Positions 1 through 5,776 of a stretch of 9,432 nt of DNA are shown one piece after another. The notes under the pieces were generated by a model. It did no database searches, was not told the origin of the DNA, and saw nothing but the letters and a program-made list of their open reading frames with translations. The stretch comes from Methanobacteriota archaeon. Lineage in GTDB: Archaea > Thermoplasmatota > Thermoplasmata > RBG-16-68-12. The first letter of the stretch is position 1. Each line of letters starts with the position of its first letter. The translations under genes and the position numbers were made by a program. Location: contig VBLZ01000003.1 in assembly GCA_005878515.1 (NCBI GenBank), forward strand, positions 1 through 9,432, written 5' to 3'.

Positions 1-264
1 GATGCCGCTCCCGGTCGGAAGGCCTCGGCCCGGGTTGGCGTACGATCCGGAGGCGACTTTGATGGTGAAGGACCGCGACCCTTGAAGGTGGGCCCCTTTC
101 ACATGGGCCTCGGCCCCCGACTTCGGGATGTCGAGGTGGATGACGCCCGGGAGAATCGCCTCGCCCCGCGCCATCCGGACGAACGCGTCCCGGACCGCGG
201 GGAGCGCCTCCGCCGGCCCCATCAGATCGCGGATCTCCCGCTCCGACAGGAGAAGGACGTCCAT
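1..264 (-). CDS. Ornithine cyclodeaminase / mu-crystallin family protein, N-terminal part (runs off the left edge)
   Basis: The first 88 residues are visible, and the frame is still open at base 1. They begin MDVLLLSEREIRDLM and contain HVKGAHLQGS (residues 54-63) and FTIKVASGSYANP (66-78), ending GLPTGSGI. This is the typical N-terminal dimerisation and substrate-binding half of the family, with the conserved Lys in the IKVASG strand. Known members are NAD(P)-dependent: ornithine cyclodeaminase, alanine dehydrogenase, and mu-crystallin-type ketimine reductases. The Rossmann half lies outside the window, so the reaction cannot be assigned. The ATG at 264-262 shares its A with the TGA stop of the upstream aminotransferase (TGATG), and an AGGGA lies just ahead inside that gene. 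Translational coupling and a shared substrate pathway are therefore likely. The family call is firm; the substrate is unknown. Confidence 0.9.
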   Translation of the reverse strand, partial: MDVLLLSEREIRDLMGPAEALPAVRDAFVRMARGEAILPGVIHLDIPKSGAEAHVKGAHLQGSRSFTIKVASGSYANPGRGLPTGSGI

Positions 265-1397
265 CACGCTTTCCCTTTCTCGGCGCGGAGCTCTCGGAGC
301 AGCGCGTCGATCCGCTCCAATCCCTGGGTGAGGTACGCGGGCGCGTCGCCCATCCCGATCCGGATGTAGCCGTCCATCCCGAAGTGGTCGCCGGGCACGA
401 TGAGGGTGGATTTCTCTTTGAGGAGGCGCCACGCGAGGTCCGAGGAGTTGATCCTGAGCGCGTACCGCAGGAAACAGATGGCGCCCGCGGTCGGTGGAAT
501 GTACGAGAAGAGGGACCCGTGGTCCCGGATCCAGTCGGCGAGGATCGCATAGTTCCGCTGGAGGATCGAGCGCGTTCGGGCCAGGATCTCCTGGCGGCGC
601 GCCGGCGCGAGGGCGATCTGCGCGAGCCGATCGGACAGATAGGTCGGCGCGAGGGTCGTGTAGTCGTGGTAGCCCCAGAGCGTTGCGACCGTCTCCGGCG
701 GCCCGACGATCCATCCGATCCGCAGCCCGGGAAGGCCGTACGCTTTGCTCAGTCCGTTCACGATCAACGTCCGTTCGTAGTCGCCCCACACGCTCTGCGT
801 CCGCGGCCCCTCCCGCTCCGCGCCGAGGTACACTTCGTCGGAGAGCAGCCACGCGCCGCTGTCCCAGGCCGCGTCGAGGAGCGACTTCCGCTGCGCGTCG
901 CCCATGACCGCGCCGGTCGGATTGTTCGGATCACAAATCGCGATCGCCTTCGTCTTGCGGGTCACGAGCGAGCTGAGTTCATCCGGATCGAACTGCCACT
1001 TCCGATCCTCCCGCAGACGGAGCGGCGTGACGTTGCCGCCGAAGGCCTGGACGAGGCCCCAATTCTCCATGTAGTTCGGCAATATGACGACGATCTCGTC
1101 CGCCGGTTCGACGAGGTGCCACATGGCGAGGAGGTTCGCCTCCGACGAACCGGTCGTCACGAGGACGTGGTTCGGGGTCGCGCCTCGGTACAGGTCCGCG
1201 ATCTCGGACCGGAGCTCCGGCGTGCCGTTGCCCTGCGAGTAGGCGAGCGGATGGTCCAGGAACCGCTCGGTCGCGGCTTCGTCTCGAAGGAGTTCCCGCA
1301 GCGGGATCGGCTGGACTCCACTCTCGGACAGGTTGTAGTCGACCGAGTTCTCCCAGGTCGATTGCCAGCGCTCCATTTCGAACGGGACGATCTTCAC
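264..1397 (-). CDS. Class I/II (fold-type I) PLP-dependent aminotransferase
   Basis: This is a full-length enzyme of 377 residues. Visible motifs, in order: a conserved-looking N-terminus (MKIVPFEMERW), a substrate loop NLSESGVQP (22-30), the phosphate-binding turn TTGSSEANLL (81-90), DPNNPTG (156-162), LSDEVY (185-190, Asp187 for the pyridine nitrogen and Tyr190 for the PLP oxygen), NGLSKAYGLPGLRIGW (214-229, with Lys218 the Schiff-base lysine), and YIRIGMG (344-350, with Arg346 the likely carboxylate-binding arginine). All catalytic residues are present. The start is GTG at 1397-1395, preceded by GAGGGG with a 6-base spacing; an ATG seven codons later would cut the conserved N-terminus. It is the first gene of a minus-strand operon with the ornithine cyclodeaminase-like gene. 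It would transfer an amino group from an amino acid to a 2-oxo acid in the cytoplasm. The specific substrate is not readable; the LSESGV/SKAYGLPG subtype differs from the second aminotransferase in this window. Confidence 0.93.
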   Translation of the reverse strand: MKIVPFEMERWQSTWENSVDYNLSESGVQPIPLRELLRDEAATERFLDHPLAYSQGNGTPELRSEIADLYRGATPNHVLVTTGSSEANLLAMWHLVEPADEIVVILPNYMENWGLVQAFGGNVTPLRLREDRKWQFDPDELSSLVTRKTKAIAICDPNNPTGAVMGDAQRKSLLDAAWDSGAWLLSDEVYLGAEREGPRTQSVWGDYERTLIVNGLSKAYGLPGLRIGWIVGPPETVATLWGYHDYTTLAPTYLSDRLAQIALAPARRQEILARTRSILQRNYAILADWIRDHGSLFSYIPPTAGAICFLRYALRINSSDLAWRLLKEKSTLIVPGDHFGMDGYIRIGMGDAPAYLTQGLERIDALLRELRAEKGKA

Positions 1398-1403
1398 GCG
1401 CTT

Positions 1404-1409
1404 CCCCTC
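1404..1409 (-). promoter_or_regulatory. Ribosome binding site deciding the GTG start of the aminotransferase
   Basis: On the minus strand GAGGGG stands 6 bases before the GTG at 1397. The ATG seven codons downstream has no comparable element at the right distance, so this supports the GTG start. Confidence 0.5.
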
Positions 1410-1428
1410 GCGGCATCGGAGGCGCGCG

Positions 1429-1435
1429 ATTAATA
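1429..1435 (-). promoter_or_regulatory. Candidate TATA box for the aminotransferase operon
   Basis: The minus strand reads TATTAAT inside otherwise GC-rich DNA (GCGCGATTAATACG on the plus strand). Its centre is about 35 bases upstream of the GTG start. With the usual archaeal TATA-to-start distance of about 25 bases, this would give a leader of roughly 10 bases containing part of the GAGGGG. The call rests on position and composition only. Confidence 0.35.
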
Positions 1436-1513
1436 CGTTCGTCGCGCACTCTCGATCGGATCATACCGAGGCGCAGGGCCGGCCAAGGCAGCTCGTGGAA
1501 CCGAACACAAATC

Positions 1514-1529
1514 AACCTTGAGTAAGGTT
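1514..1529. promoter_or_regulatory. Palindrome AACCTT-GAGT-AAGGTT in the divergent spacer, candidate operator
   Basis: This is a perfect 6-base inverted repeat with a 4-base spacer. A second, overlapping inverted repeat CCTTG...CAAGG (1516-1520 and 1532-1536) and the palindrome GTTAAC (1527-1532) share its right side. It sits about 120 bases upstream of the aminotransferase start and 140 upstream of gar1, away from either TATA candidate. No T-run follows, so a terminator is unlikely. A dimeric repressor or activator site is the natural guess; no regulator gene is visible here. Confidence 0.3.
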
Positions 1530-1602
1530 AACAAGGCGAAATCACCGCGCCCTCCACGACGGCCTAGATCCTCGGTTTCGACCGGCTCTGGCGCCGGTGC
1601 CG

Positions 1603-1633
1603 CTACAAATAAATTCCGCTCTCGTTAAATAGT
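1603..1633 (+). promoter_or_regulatory. AT-rich promoter region of gar1-tfb
   Basis: Two AT-rich blocks stand out of GC-rich DNA: ACAAATAAATT (about 1605-1615) and GTTAAATAG (1625-1633). Either could be the TATA box with BRE. The second would place the transcription start near 1654, about 15 bases before the gar1 ATG; the first near 1635. The rest of the 271-base divergent spacer (1398-1668) holds the aminotransferase TATA candidate, the 1514 palindrome and small hairpins, and no gene that I can support. Confidence 0.45.
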
Positions 1634-1668
1634 AGGGACGCATTGCCAGCGGCCGAACCAGAGGGGGC

Positions 1669-1938
1669 ATGAGGCGGCTCGGCGTGGTCGAGAACATCGC
1701 CCACGACGGGACGGTCCTCGTCCGATCCGAGTTCGCCCCCTCGCGAGGCGCCGACGTGCGGGACAAACGGAACCGACCGCTGGGCCGGGTGGTCAAGGTC
1801 TTCGGACCTGTCCGCGAGCCCTTCGCGGCCGTACGGCCCGCCGGGGCCGCCTCGCTGTCGTTGATTGGAGCCGACGTGTTCGTTGCTGAGGGAGACCATG
1901 CCGACAAAGAAGATCGAAGAAGCCGAAGAAGTCACTAG
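1669..1938 (+). CDS. gar1: H/ACA ribonucleoprotein subunit Gar1
   Basis: This small protein of 89 residues has the Gar1 beta-barrel pattern: LGVVENIAHDGTVLVRS (4-20), a central GADVRDKRNRPLGRVVKVFGP (28-47 region) with the hallmark FGPV (45-48), then PFAAVRP (51-57) and LIGADVFV (65-72). Gar1 binds the Cbf5 catalytic subunit in H/ACA particles, which convert uridine to pseudouridine in rRNA at sites chosen by guide RNAs. The length fits archaeal Gar1, which lacks the eukaryotic glycine/arginine-rich ends. No in-frame ATG, GTG or TTG lies between the start and the upstream stop TAG at 1633, and GAGGGGG sits just before the ATG, so the start is firm. The last 13 residues, rich in Arg, Lys, Asp and His, are encoded in the overlap with tfb. 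Gar1 next to TFB is a known archaeal arrangement. Confidence 0.9.
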   Translation: MRRLGVVENIAHDGTVLVRSEFAPSRGADVRDKRNRPLGRVVKVFGPVREPFAAVRPAGAASLSLIGADVFVAEGDHADKEDRRSRRSH

Positions 1939-2833
1939 ATGCCCCGAGTGCAACTCGGGCCACCTGTCGTTCGATTACGAGCGCGGCGAGCTCATCTGTG
2001 AGGAATGCGGCCTCGTCCTGACGGACCAAATGATCGACCAAGGGCCAGAATGGCGGGCCTTCGACGTCGAGCAGGGCGAGAAGCGGGCCCGCACAGGCGC
2101 ACCGATGACCTACACGATCCACGACAAAGGCCTCTCGACGACGATCGGGTGGAAGAACAAGGACTCGTACGGCAAGTCGATCCCGACACGCAATCGCGCC
2201 CAGCTCTATCGGCTGCGGAAATGGCAGCGGCGGATCCGGGTCAGCAACGCCACCGAGCGCAACCTCGCGTTCGCCCTGAGCGAATTGGATCGGATGGCGA
2301 GCGGGATGGGACTGCCGCGGAACGTCCGGGAGACGGCCGCGATGGTGTACCGGAAGGCCGTGAACAAGAACCTGATCCGAGGGCGGTCGATCGAAGGCGT
2401 CGTGGCGGCGTCATTGTACGCGGCGTGCCGCCAGTGCAACGTCCCGCGGACCCTCGACGAGATCGCGAATTCGTCCCGTGTGGGCCGCAAAGAGATCGGC
2501 CGGACGTACCGCTTCATGACCCGCGAGCTCAAACTCAAGCTGATGCCGACGAAGCCGCAGGACTACGTGTCCCGGTTCTGTTCCGAACTCAAACTCACGG
2601 GCGAGGTCCAGTCGCGCGCGGTCGAGATCCTGAAGGAGGCCCAGGACAAGGAACTCACCTCGGGCCGTGGGCCCACCGGCGTCGCCGCGGCGGCGATCTA
2701 CATCGCGTCGATCCTGTGCAACGAGCGCCGCACGCAGCGCGAGGTCGCCGACGTCGCCGGCGTGACCGAAGTCACGATCCGGAACCGCTACAAGGAACTC
2801 ACGGAAAAGCTCGGCATCAAGGTGGAATTGTAG
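1898..2833 (+). CDS. tfb: Transcription initiation factor B (TFB, archaeal TFIIB)
   Basis: This complete TFB of 311 residues bridges TBP on the TATA box and RNA polymerase, and sets the transcription start. Its N-terminal zinc ribbon has Cys15, Cys18, Cys34 and Cys37 (CPEC...CEEC). The B-reader segment EWRAFD (51-56) and linker follow. Two cyclin-like repeats come next, with signatures GRSIEGVVAASLYAACR (162-178) and GRGPTGVAAAAIYIAS (256-271). Near the C-terminus the helix-turn-helix REVADVAGVTEVTIRNRY (281-298) contacts the BRE upstream of TATA. I choose the ATG at 1898, preceded by GAGGGAG at 1888-1894. A TTG at 1865 would add 11 residues ahead of the normal N-terminus and lies deep in gar1. 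The start lies 41 bases inside gar1 in another frame, so the two are co-transcribed and probably translationally coupled. All key residues are present. Confidence 0.97.
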   Translation: MPTKKIEEAEEVTRCPECNSGHLSFDYERGELICEECGLVLTDQMIDQGPEWRAFDVEQGEKRARTGAPMTYTIHDKGLSTTIGWKNKDSYGKSIPTRNRAQLYRLRKWQRRIRVSNATERNLAFALSELDRMASGMGLPRNVRETAAMVYRKAVNKNLIRGRSIEGVVAASLYAACRQCNVPRTLDEIANSSRVGRKEIGRTYRFMTRELKLKLMPTKPQDYVSRFCSELKLTGEVQSRAVEILKEAQDKELTSGRGPTGVAAAAIYIASILCNERRTQREVADVAGVTEVTIRNRYKELTEKLGIKVEL

Positions 2834-2876
2834 GCCGGTCCGCCTAAGTGATCGCGCTCGATCCGTTCCCGCCGGT

Positions 2877-3497
2877 TCAGAGATCGTAGACCAGGGCGAC
2901 CACGCCAATCGACCAGCCGATGATCCCCGAGACGACGTAGACCAGCTCGAACGCAGGAATGGCGTACGGAAGGACGACGACAAACGCGAGGGCGAACAGG
3001 ACGGCGGAGGACCAGATGGGCCACATCTCGGTCGTCTCCCGCGGTCGGATTCGGAGTCCGGCCCGGACGATGAGGATCGAGGCGCCGATGGCCATCACGA
3101 GCTTCTCGCTGAAGACCGCGACGCCAACCGGTTCCGAGCCGGCGGCGAGCAGCAACAGGTGATAAATCAGGATCCCGACGAGCACCACGAAACCACCCGT
3201 AACGGACCATCGGAGGAGACTCCACCATCGCGTCGCCTCCACCCGATCCTGAATCCGTCGGTACAGGAGGAACGGGGAGGACAGGCGTAGGGCCACGGTG
3301 ACGGCCGCGATCGGGACGAAATAGACCGGATCCGAGATTGCCGAGTTCACCAGGAGGACCGCCGCGATTCCGAACGTCAAGATGACGACGATGAGTGCGG
3401 CAAAGATCCGTCGGGATGCCGCGAACGTCCATGCGCGGTGCAAGATCGGAAGGAACGCCAGCAGGACGGCCCCGGCGACGAGCATCGCCGCAAACAC
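2877..3497 (-). CDS. Small multi-pass membrane protein, unrecognised
   Basis: I do not recognise a family. The 206 residues are mostly hydrophobic, with six or seven likely membrane spans at about 2-18, 31-51, 57-74, 100-119, 128-146, 160-180 and 184-204. They are separated by short basic loops such as RAWTFAASRR (21-30), YRRIQDRVEATRWW (79-92) and RAGLRIRPRE (145-154). There are no evident metal-binding clusters, nucleotide motifs or soluble domains, and no lysine in the last span as a retinal protein would need. The start is uncertain. GTG at 3497 is the first usable codon: the frame stays open upstream to a stop at 3648-3650 but contains no ATG, GTG or TTG. There is no clear Shine-Dalgarno, and an ATG four codons later is an alternative. 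It lies 61 bases downstream of the phzF-like gene on the same strand, so co-transcription is plausible. Confidence 0.75.
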   Translation of the reverse strand: MFAAMLVAGAVLLAFLPILHRAWTFAASRRIFAALIVVILTFGIAAVLLVNSAISDPVYFVPIAAVTVALRLSSPFLLYRRIQDRVEATRWWSLLRWSVTGGFVVLVGILIYHLLLLAAGSEPVGVAVFSEKLVMAIGASILIVRAGLRIRPRETTEMWPIWSSAVLFALAFVVVLPYAIPAFELVYVVSGIIGWSIGVVALVYDL

Positions 3498-3558
3498 ATA
3501 GACGAGCTGGACTTCGGCGGCGGTCGCGATCGTCGATCCCTCTATCGAGTCTGCGCGG

Positions 3559-4470
3559 TCAGGGGAGGCGGAGATTGCCCCGGATGATGGGGATCGATTG
3601 GCCTCCGACCCGCACGACCTTCGGTTTCCCGTCCTCCATCTCGACGCTCACTTCGATGCGGCTCGCGTGGTGGACCTCGATTCCCTGTTCGATCACGAAG
3701 GTCGGCCCGGGCAGCTTGCCGCGCGCCGCGAGGTATGCGCCGCACGCGCCGGCCGCGCTCCCGGTCGCCGGGTCCTCGATCCCGAGATCCGGGACGAAAC
3801 TCCGCGCGTGGACGGCCGCACCCGGCGTCTCGCCGCCGAGGGCGAAGACATAGCAGACGACCTTCTCACCGAACTTGGAGAGAACCTTGCCGAGGGCCCG
3901 TAGGTCCGGATCCAACCCTTTCACGAGGTCGATCGATCGGAGGGGGACTTGGAGGGATGGGATGCCCGTCGCCACGATCTGGGGAACGAGTCCCTTCGGG
4001 CCGAAGTCGTTCGTTCGGACCCCGAGGGCCGATGCGAGCGGTCCGAGATTCTTGATCTCCGCCCCGAGCGACGGCTCGCCTTGGGTCATGATGACTTTCT
4101 TCACCTGCCCGCCTTCGCAGATCAATTCGAGCGGCAGCACGCCGATTTCGAGTTCCTGGTAGACGACGGATGATCCGTCCGGGTGAGGGACGAGACCCTC
4201 CATCGCCGCGACGAACGCGGTGCCGATCGACGGATGGCCGGCGAACGGGATCTCGCCCCCGGGCGTGAAGATCCGGTTGCGGTAGTGGGCCGCGGGGTTC
4301 GTCGACGGGAATACGAAGGTGGTCTCCGAGAGGTTCATCTCGCGCGCGATGCCCACCATGTCGACCGTGGATAGGCCGGTCGCCCTCGGGAACACCGCGA
4401 GCGGATTCCCGGTGAGGGGCGTGTCCGTGAAGACATCGACCCGCCAGAAATCGAAGAACCGCTCCGTCAT
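3559..4470 (-). CDS. PhzF-family (diaminopimelate-epimerase fold) isomerase-like protein
   Basis: At 303 residues this is full length for the PhzF family, two mirrored halves with the active site between them. Visible family marks are the N-terminal VDVFTDTPLTGNPLAVF (11-27), LSETTFV (47-53) with the catalytic Glu49, FAGHPSIGTA (76-85), and DPATGSAAGACGAYLA (233-248) with Asp233, the strongest signature of the group. In phenazine producers PhzF isomerises dihydro-3-hydroxyanthranilate. Most other members, including archaeal ones, have no known substrate, and no phenazine genes are seen here. The ATG start is backed by GAGGT seven bases upstream (4478-4482) and a TATA-like ATTAAG at a fitting distance. 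It is divergent from an aminotransferase/amidohydrolase pair and precedes the membrane protein on its own strand. The family is certain; the reaction is unknown. Confidence 0.93.
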   Translation of the reverse strand: MTERFFDFWRVDVFTDTPLTGNPLAVFPRATGLSTVDMVGIAREMNLSETTFVFPSTNPAAHYRNRIFTPGGEIPFAGHPSIGTAFVAAMEGLVPHPDGSSVVYQELEIGVLPLELICEGGQVKKVIMTQGEPSLGAEIKNLGPLASALGVRTNDFGPKGLVPQIVATGIPSLQVPLRSIDLVKGLDPDLRALGKVLSKFGEKVVCYVFALGGETPGAAVHARSFVPDLGIEDPATGSAAGACGAYLAARGKLPGPTFVIEQGIEVHHASRIEVSVEMEDGKPKVVRVGGQSIPIIRGNLRLP

Positions 4471-4477
4471 ACGCGCG

Positions 4478-4482
4478 ACCTC
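4478..4482 (-). promoter_or_regulatory. Ribosome binding site of the phzF-like gene
   Basis: GAGGT on the minus strand lies 7 bases before the ATG at 4470 and matches the archaeal anti-Shine-Dalgarno. It fixes the start. Confidence 0.6.
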
Positions 4483-4507
4483 GGTCGGCGCGGATGGGGA
4501 TGCGCAC

Positions 4508-4515
4508 TCTTAATG
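4508..4515 (-). promoter_or_regulatory. Candidate TATA box of the phzF-like gene, palindromic TTAA core
   Basis: The minus strand reads CATTAAGA here, the only AT-rich patch in the 42-base divergent spacer. A start site about 25 bases downstream (near 4487) would give a leader of about 17 bases carrying the GAGGT. The core is symmetric, and on the plus strand it overlaps the ATG of the aminotransferase. Confidence 0.4.
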
Positions 4516-5775
4516 GTCGCCCGACAGGTTTTTGCACGCGCCGACCTTCCGACGCGGGGGGCATCGATCCCGACGCCGAGCTCGGCCGTCCGAGAGGACA
4601 TCGCGATTCGAGACCGACGGGTTGCCGATCGCGTTCAGAAATTCCCGGAGTCGGTCATCCGCGAGATGACGCGGATCGCGGCGCTGCACGGCGCGGTGAA
4701 CCTGGCCCAAGGCTACCCGGATTTCGAGCCGCCGCGGGAACTGATCGAGGCGGCGAAGCGCGCCCTCGACGGCGGATACAACCAATACTCGATCACGTGG
4801 GGCGCCCGCGAGTTGCGTGACGCGATCGCGCGACGCGTCAAGGCCTTCAACGGAATCGACGCGGATCCGGAGTCGAACCTCGTCGTCACGTGCGGTTCGA
4901 CCGAGGCGATGATGGCCGCGATGCTCTCGCTGATCAACGAGGGCGACGAAGCCGTGATTTTCGAGCCGTTCTACGAGAACTACGGGCCGGATGCGATCGT
5001 CAGCGGCGCCCGCCCGCGATACGTGCGCATGACGTGGCCCGATTGGACCATCGACGAGGAAGCCTTGAAAGCCGCGTTCACGGACCGCACGAAGGTACTG
5101 ATCCTGAACACCCCGAACAATCCAACGGGAAAGGTGTTCACCCGCGATGAGCTCCGGACGATCGCGGACCTGTGCATCGATCACGACGTCGTCGCGGTGA
5201 CGGACGAGATCTACGAGCACATCGTGTTCGACGGCGCGCGCCATGTCTCCCTCGCGACGATCGGCGACATGGCGGACCGGACGATCACGATCAACGGCCT
5301 CTCGAAGACCTACAGCGCGACCGGATGGCGGATCGGATGGGCCATCGCGCCGAAGACGCTCGCGAATGCGATGCGCCGGACCCACGACTTCCTGACCGTC
5401 GGCGCGCCCCATCCGCTTCAGATCGCCGCCGTGGCCGCCTTGGGCCTTCCGCAATCGTACTACACGGAGCTGGCCCGCTCGTATCAGGCCAAACGGGACG
5501 TCTTCGTCCGGGGCCTGCGCGACGATGGTCTCGACTGCCAGCCTCCTGGAGGTGCGTACTACGTGATGGCCGACTTCGAACGCTTCCCGTTCGAAGACGA
5601 CTGGGCGTTCGCGATGTACCTCGTCGAGCGGCTGCGGGTCGCGGTCGTCCCCGGCTCCTCCTTCTACGGCGACCCGGTCGATGGCCGGCGGTACGTGCGG
5701 TTCATGTTCTCGAAGCGAGAGGAGACCCTCCGCGAAGCGATCTCCCGGCTCGCGGATTTGCGGGACGTGCCTTGA
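4513..5775 (+). CDS. PLP-dependent aminotransferase, kynurenine/methionine aminotransferase-like
   Basis: The ORF encodes 420 residues, all typical of fold type I, subgroup I-gamma-like enzymes. Motifs are NLAQGYPDFEPP (63-74), TCGSTEAMMAA (126-136), EPFYENY (151-157), LNTPNNPTG (198-206), VTDEIYEHI (229-237, Asp231 and Tyr234), NGLSKTYSATGWRIGW (261-276, Lys265 binding PLP) and RYVRFMFSK (393-401, Arg396 for the substrate carboxylate). QGYPDFEPP and TYSATGWRIG resemble kynurenine aminotransferases, cysteine-S-conjugate lyases and YbdL-type methionine aminotransferases; aromatic or sulfur amino acids are therefore the likely substrates, by family inference. The first about 30 residues look like an unconserved extension. 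ATG 4513 is nevertheless the only standard start codon before Met52, which would cut the conserved core. The stop lies one base before the ATG of the amidohydrolase, so the two form an operon. Confidence 0.92.
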   Translation: MVARQVFARADLPTRGASIPTPSSAVREDIAIRDRRVADRVQKFPESVIREMTRIAALHGAVNLAQGYPDFEPPRELIEAAKRALDGGYNQYSITWGARELRDAIARRVKAFNGIDADPESNLVVTCGSTEAMMAAMLSLINEGDEAVIFEPFYENYGPDAIVSGARPRYVRMTWPDWTIDEEALKAAFTDRTKVLILNTPNNPTGKVFTRDELRTIADLCIDHDVVAVTDEIYEHIVFDGARHVSLATIGDMADRTITINGLSKTYSATGWRIGWAIAPKTLANAMRRTHDFLTVGAPHPLQIAAVAALGLPQSYYTELARSYQAKRDVFVRGLRDDGLDCQPPGGAYYVMADFERFPFEDDWAFAMYLVERLRVAVVPGSSFYGDPVDGRRYVRFMFSKREETLREAISRLADLRDVP

Positions 5776-5776
5776 G

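Noticed and set aside
384..1433. Long plus-strand open frame (349 codons) opposite the first aminotransferase
   Set aside because: It is antisense to a gene with all catalytic motifs, its translation is rich in Arg/Val/Glu/Asp with no recognisable domain, and high-GC coding DNA commonly leaves the opposite frame free of stops.
1571..1590. T-arm-like CGGTTTCGACCG, possible tRNA fragment
   Set aside because: No matching anticodon arm, D-arm or acceptor stem can be built around it on either strand.
1865..1897. TTG start 11 codons upstream for TFB
   Set aside because: It adds residues not expected at a TFB N-terminus and has no ribosome binding site; the ATG at 1898 has GAGGGAG directly upstream.
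5681..5776. Upstream in-frame start for the amidohydrolase inside the aminotransferase gene
   Set aside because: The added 32 residues are an out-of-frame reading of the aminotransferase; the conserved VVFVDGKVFTA begins right after the ATG at 5777.
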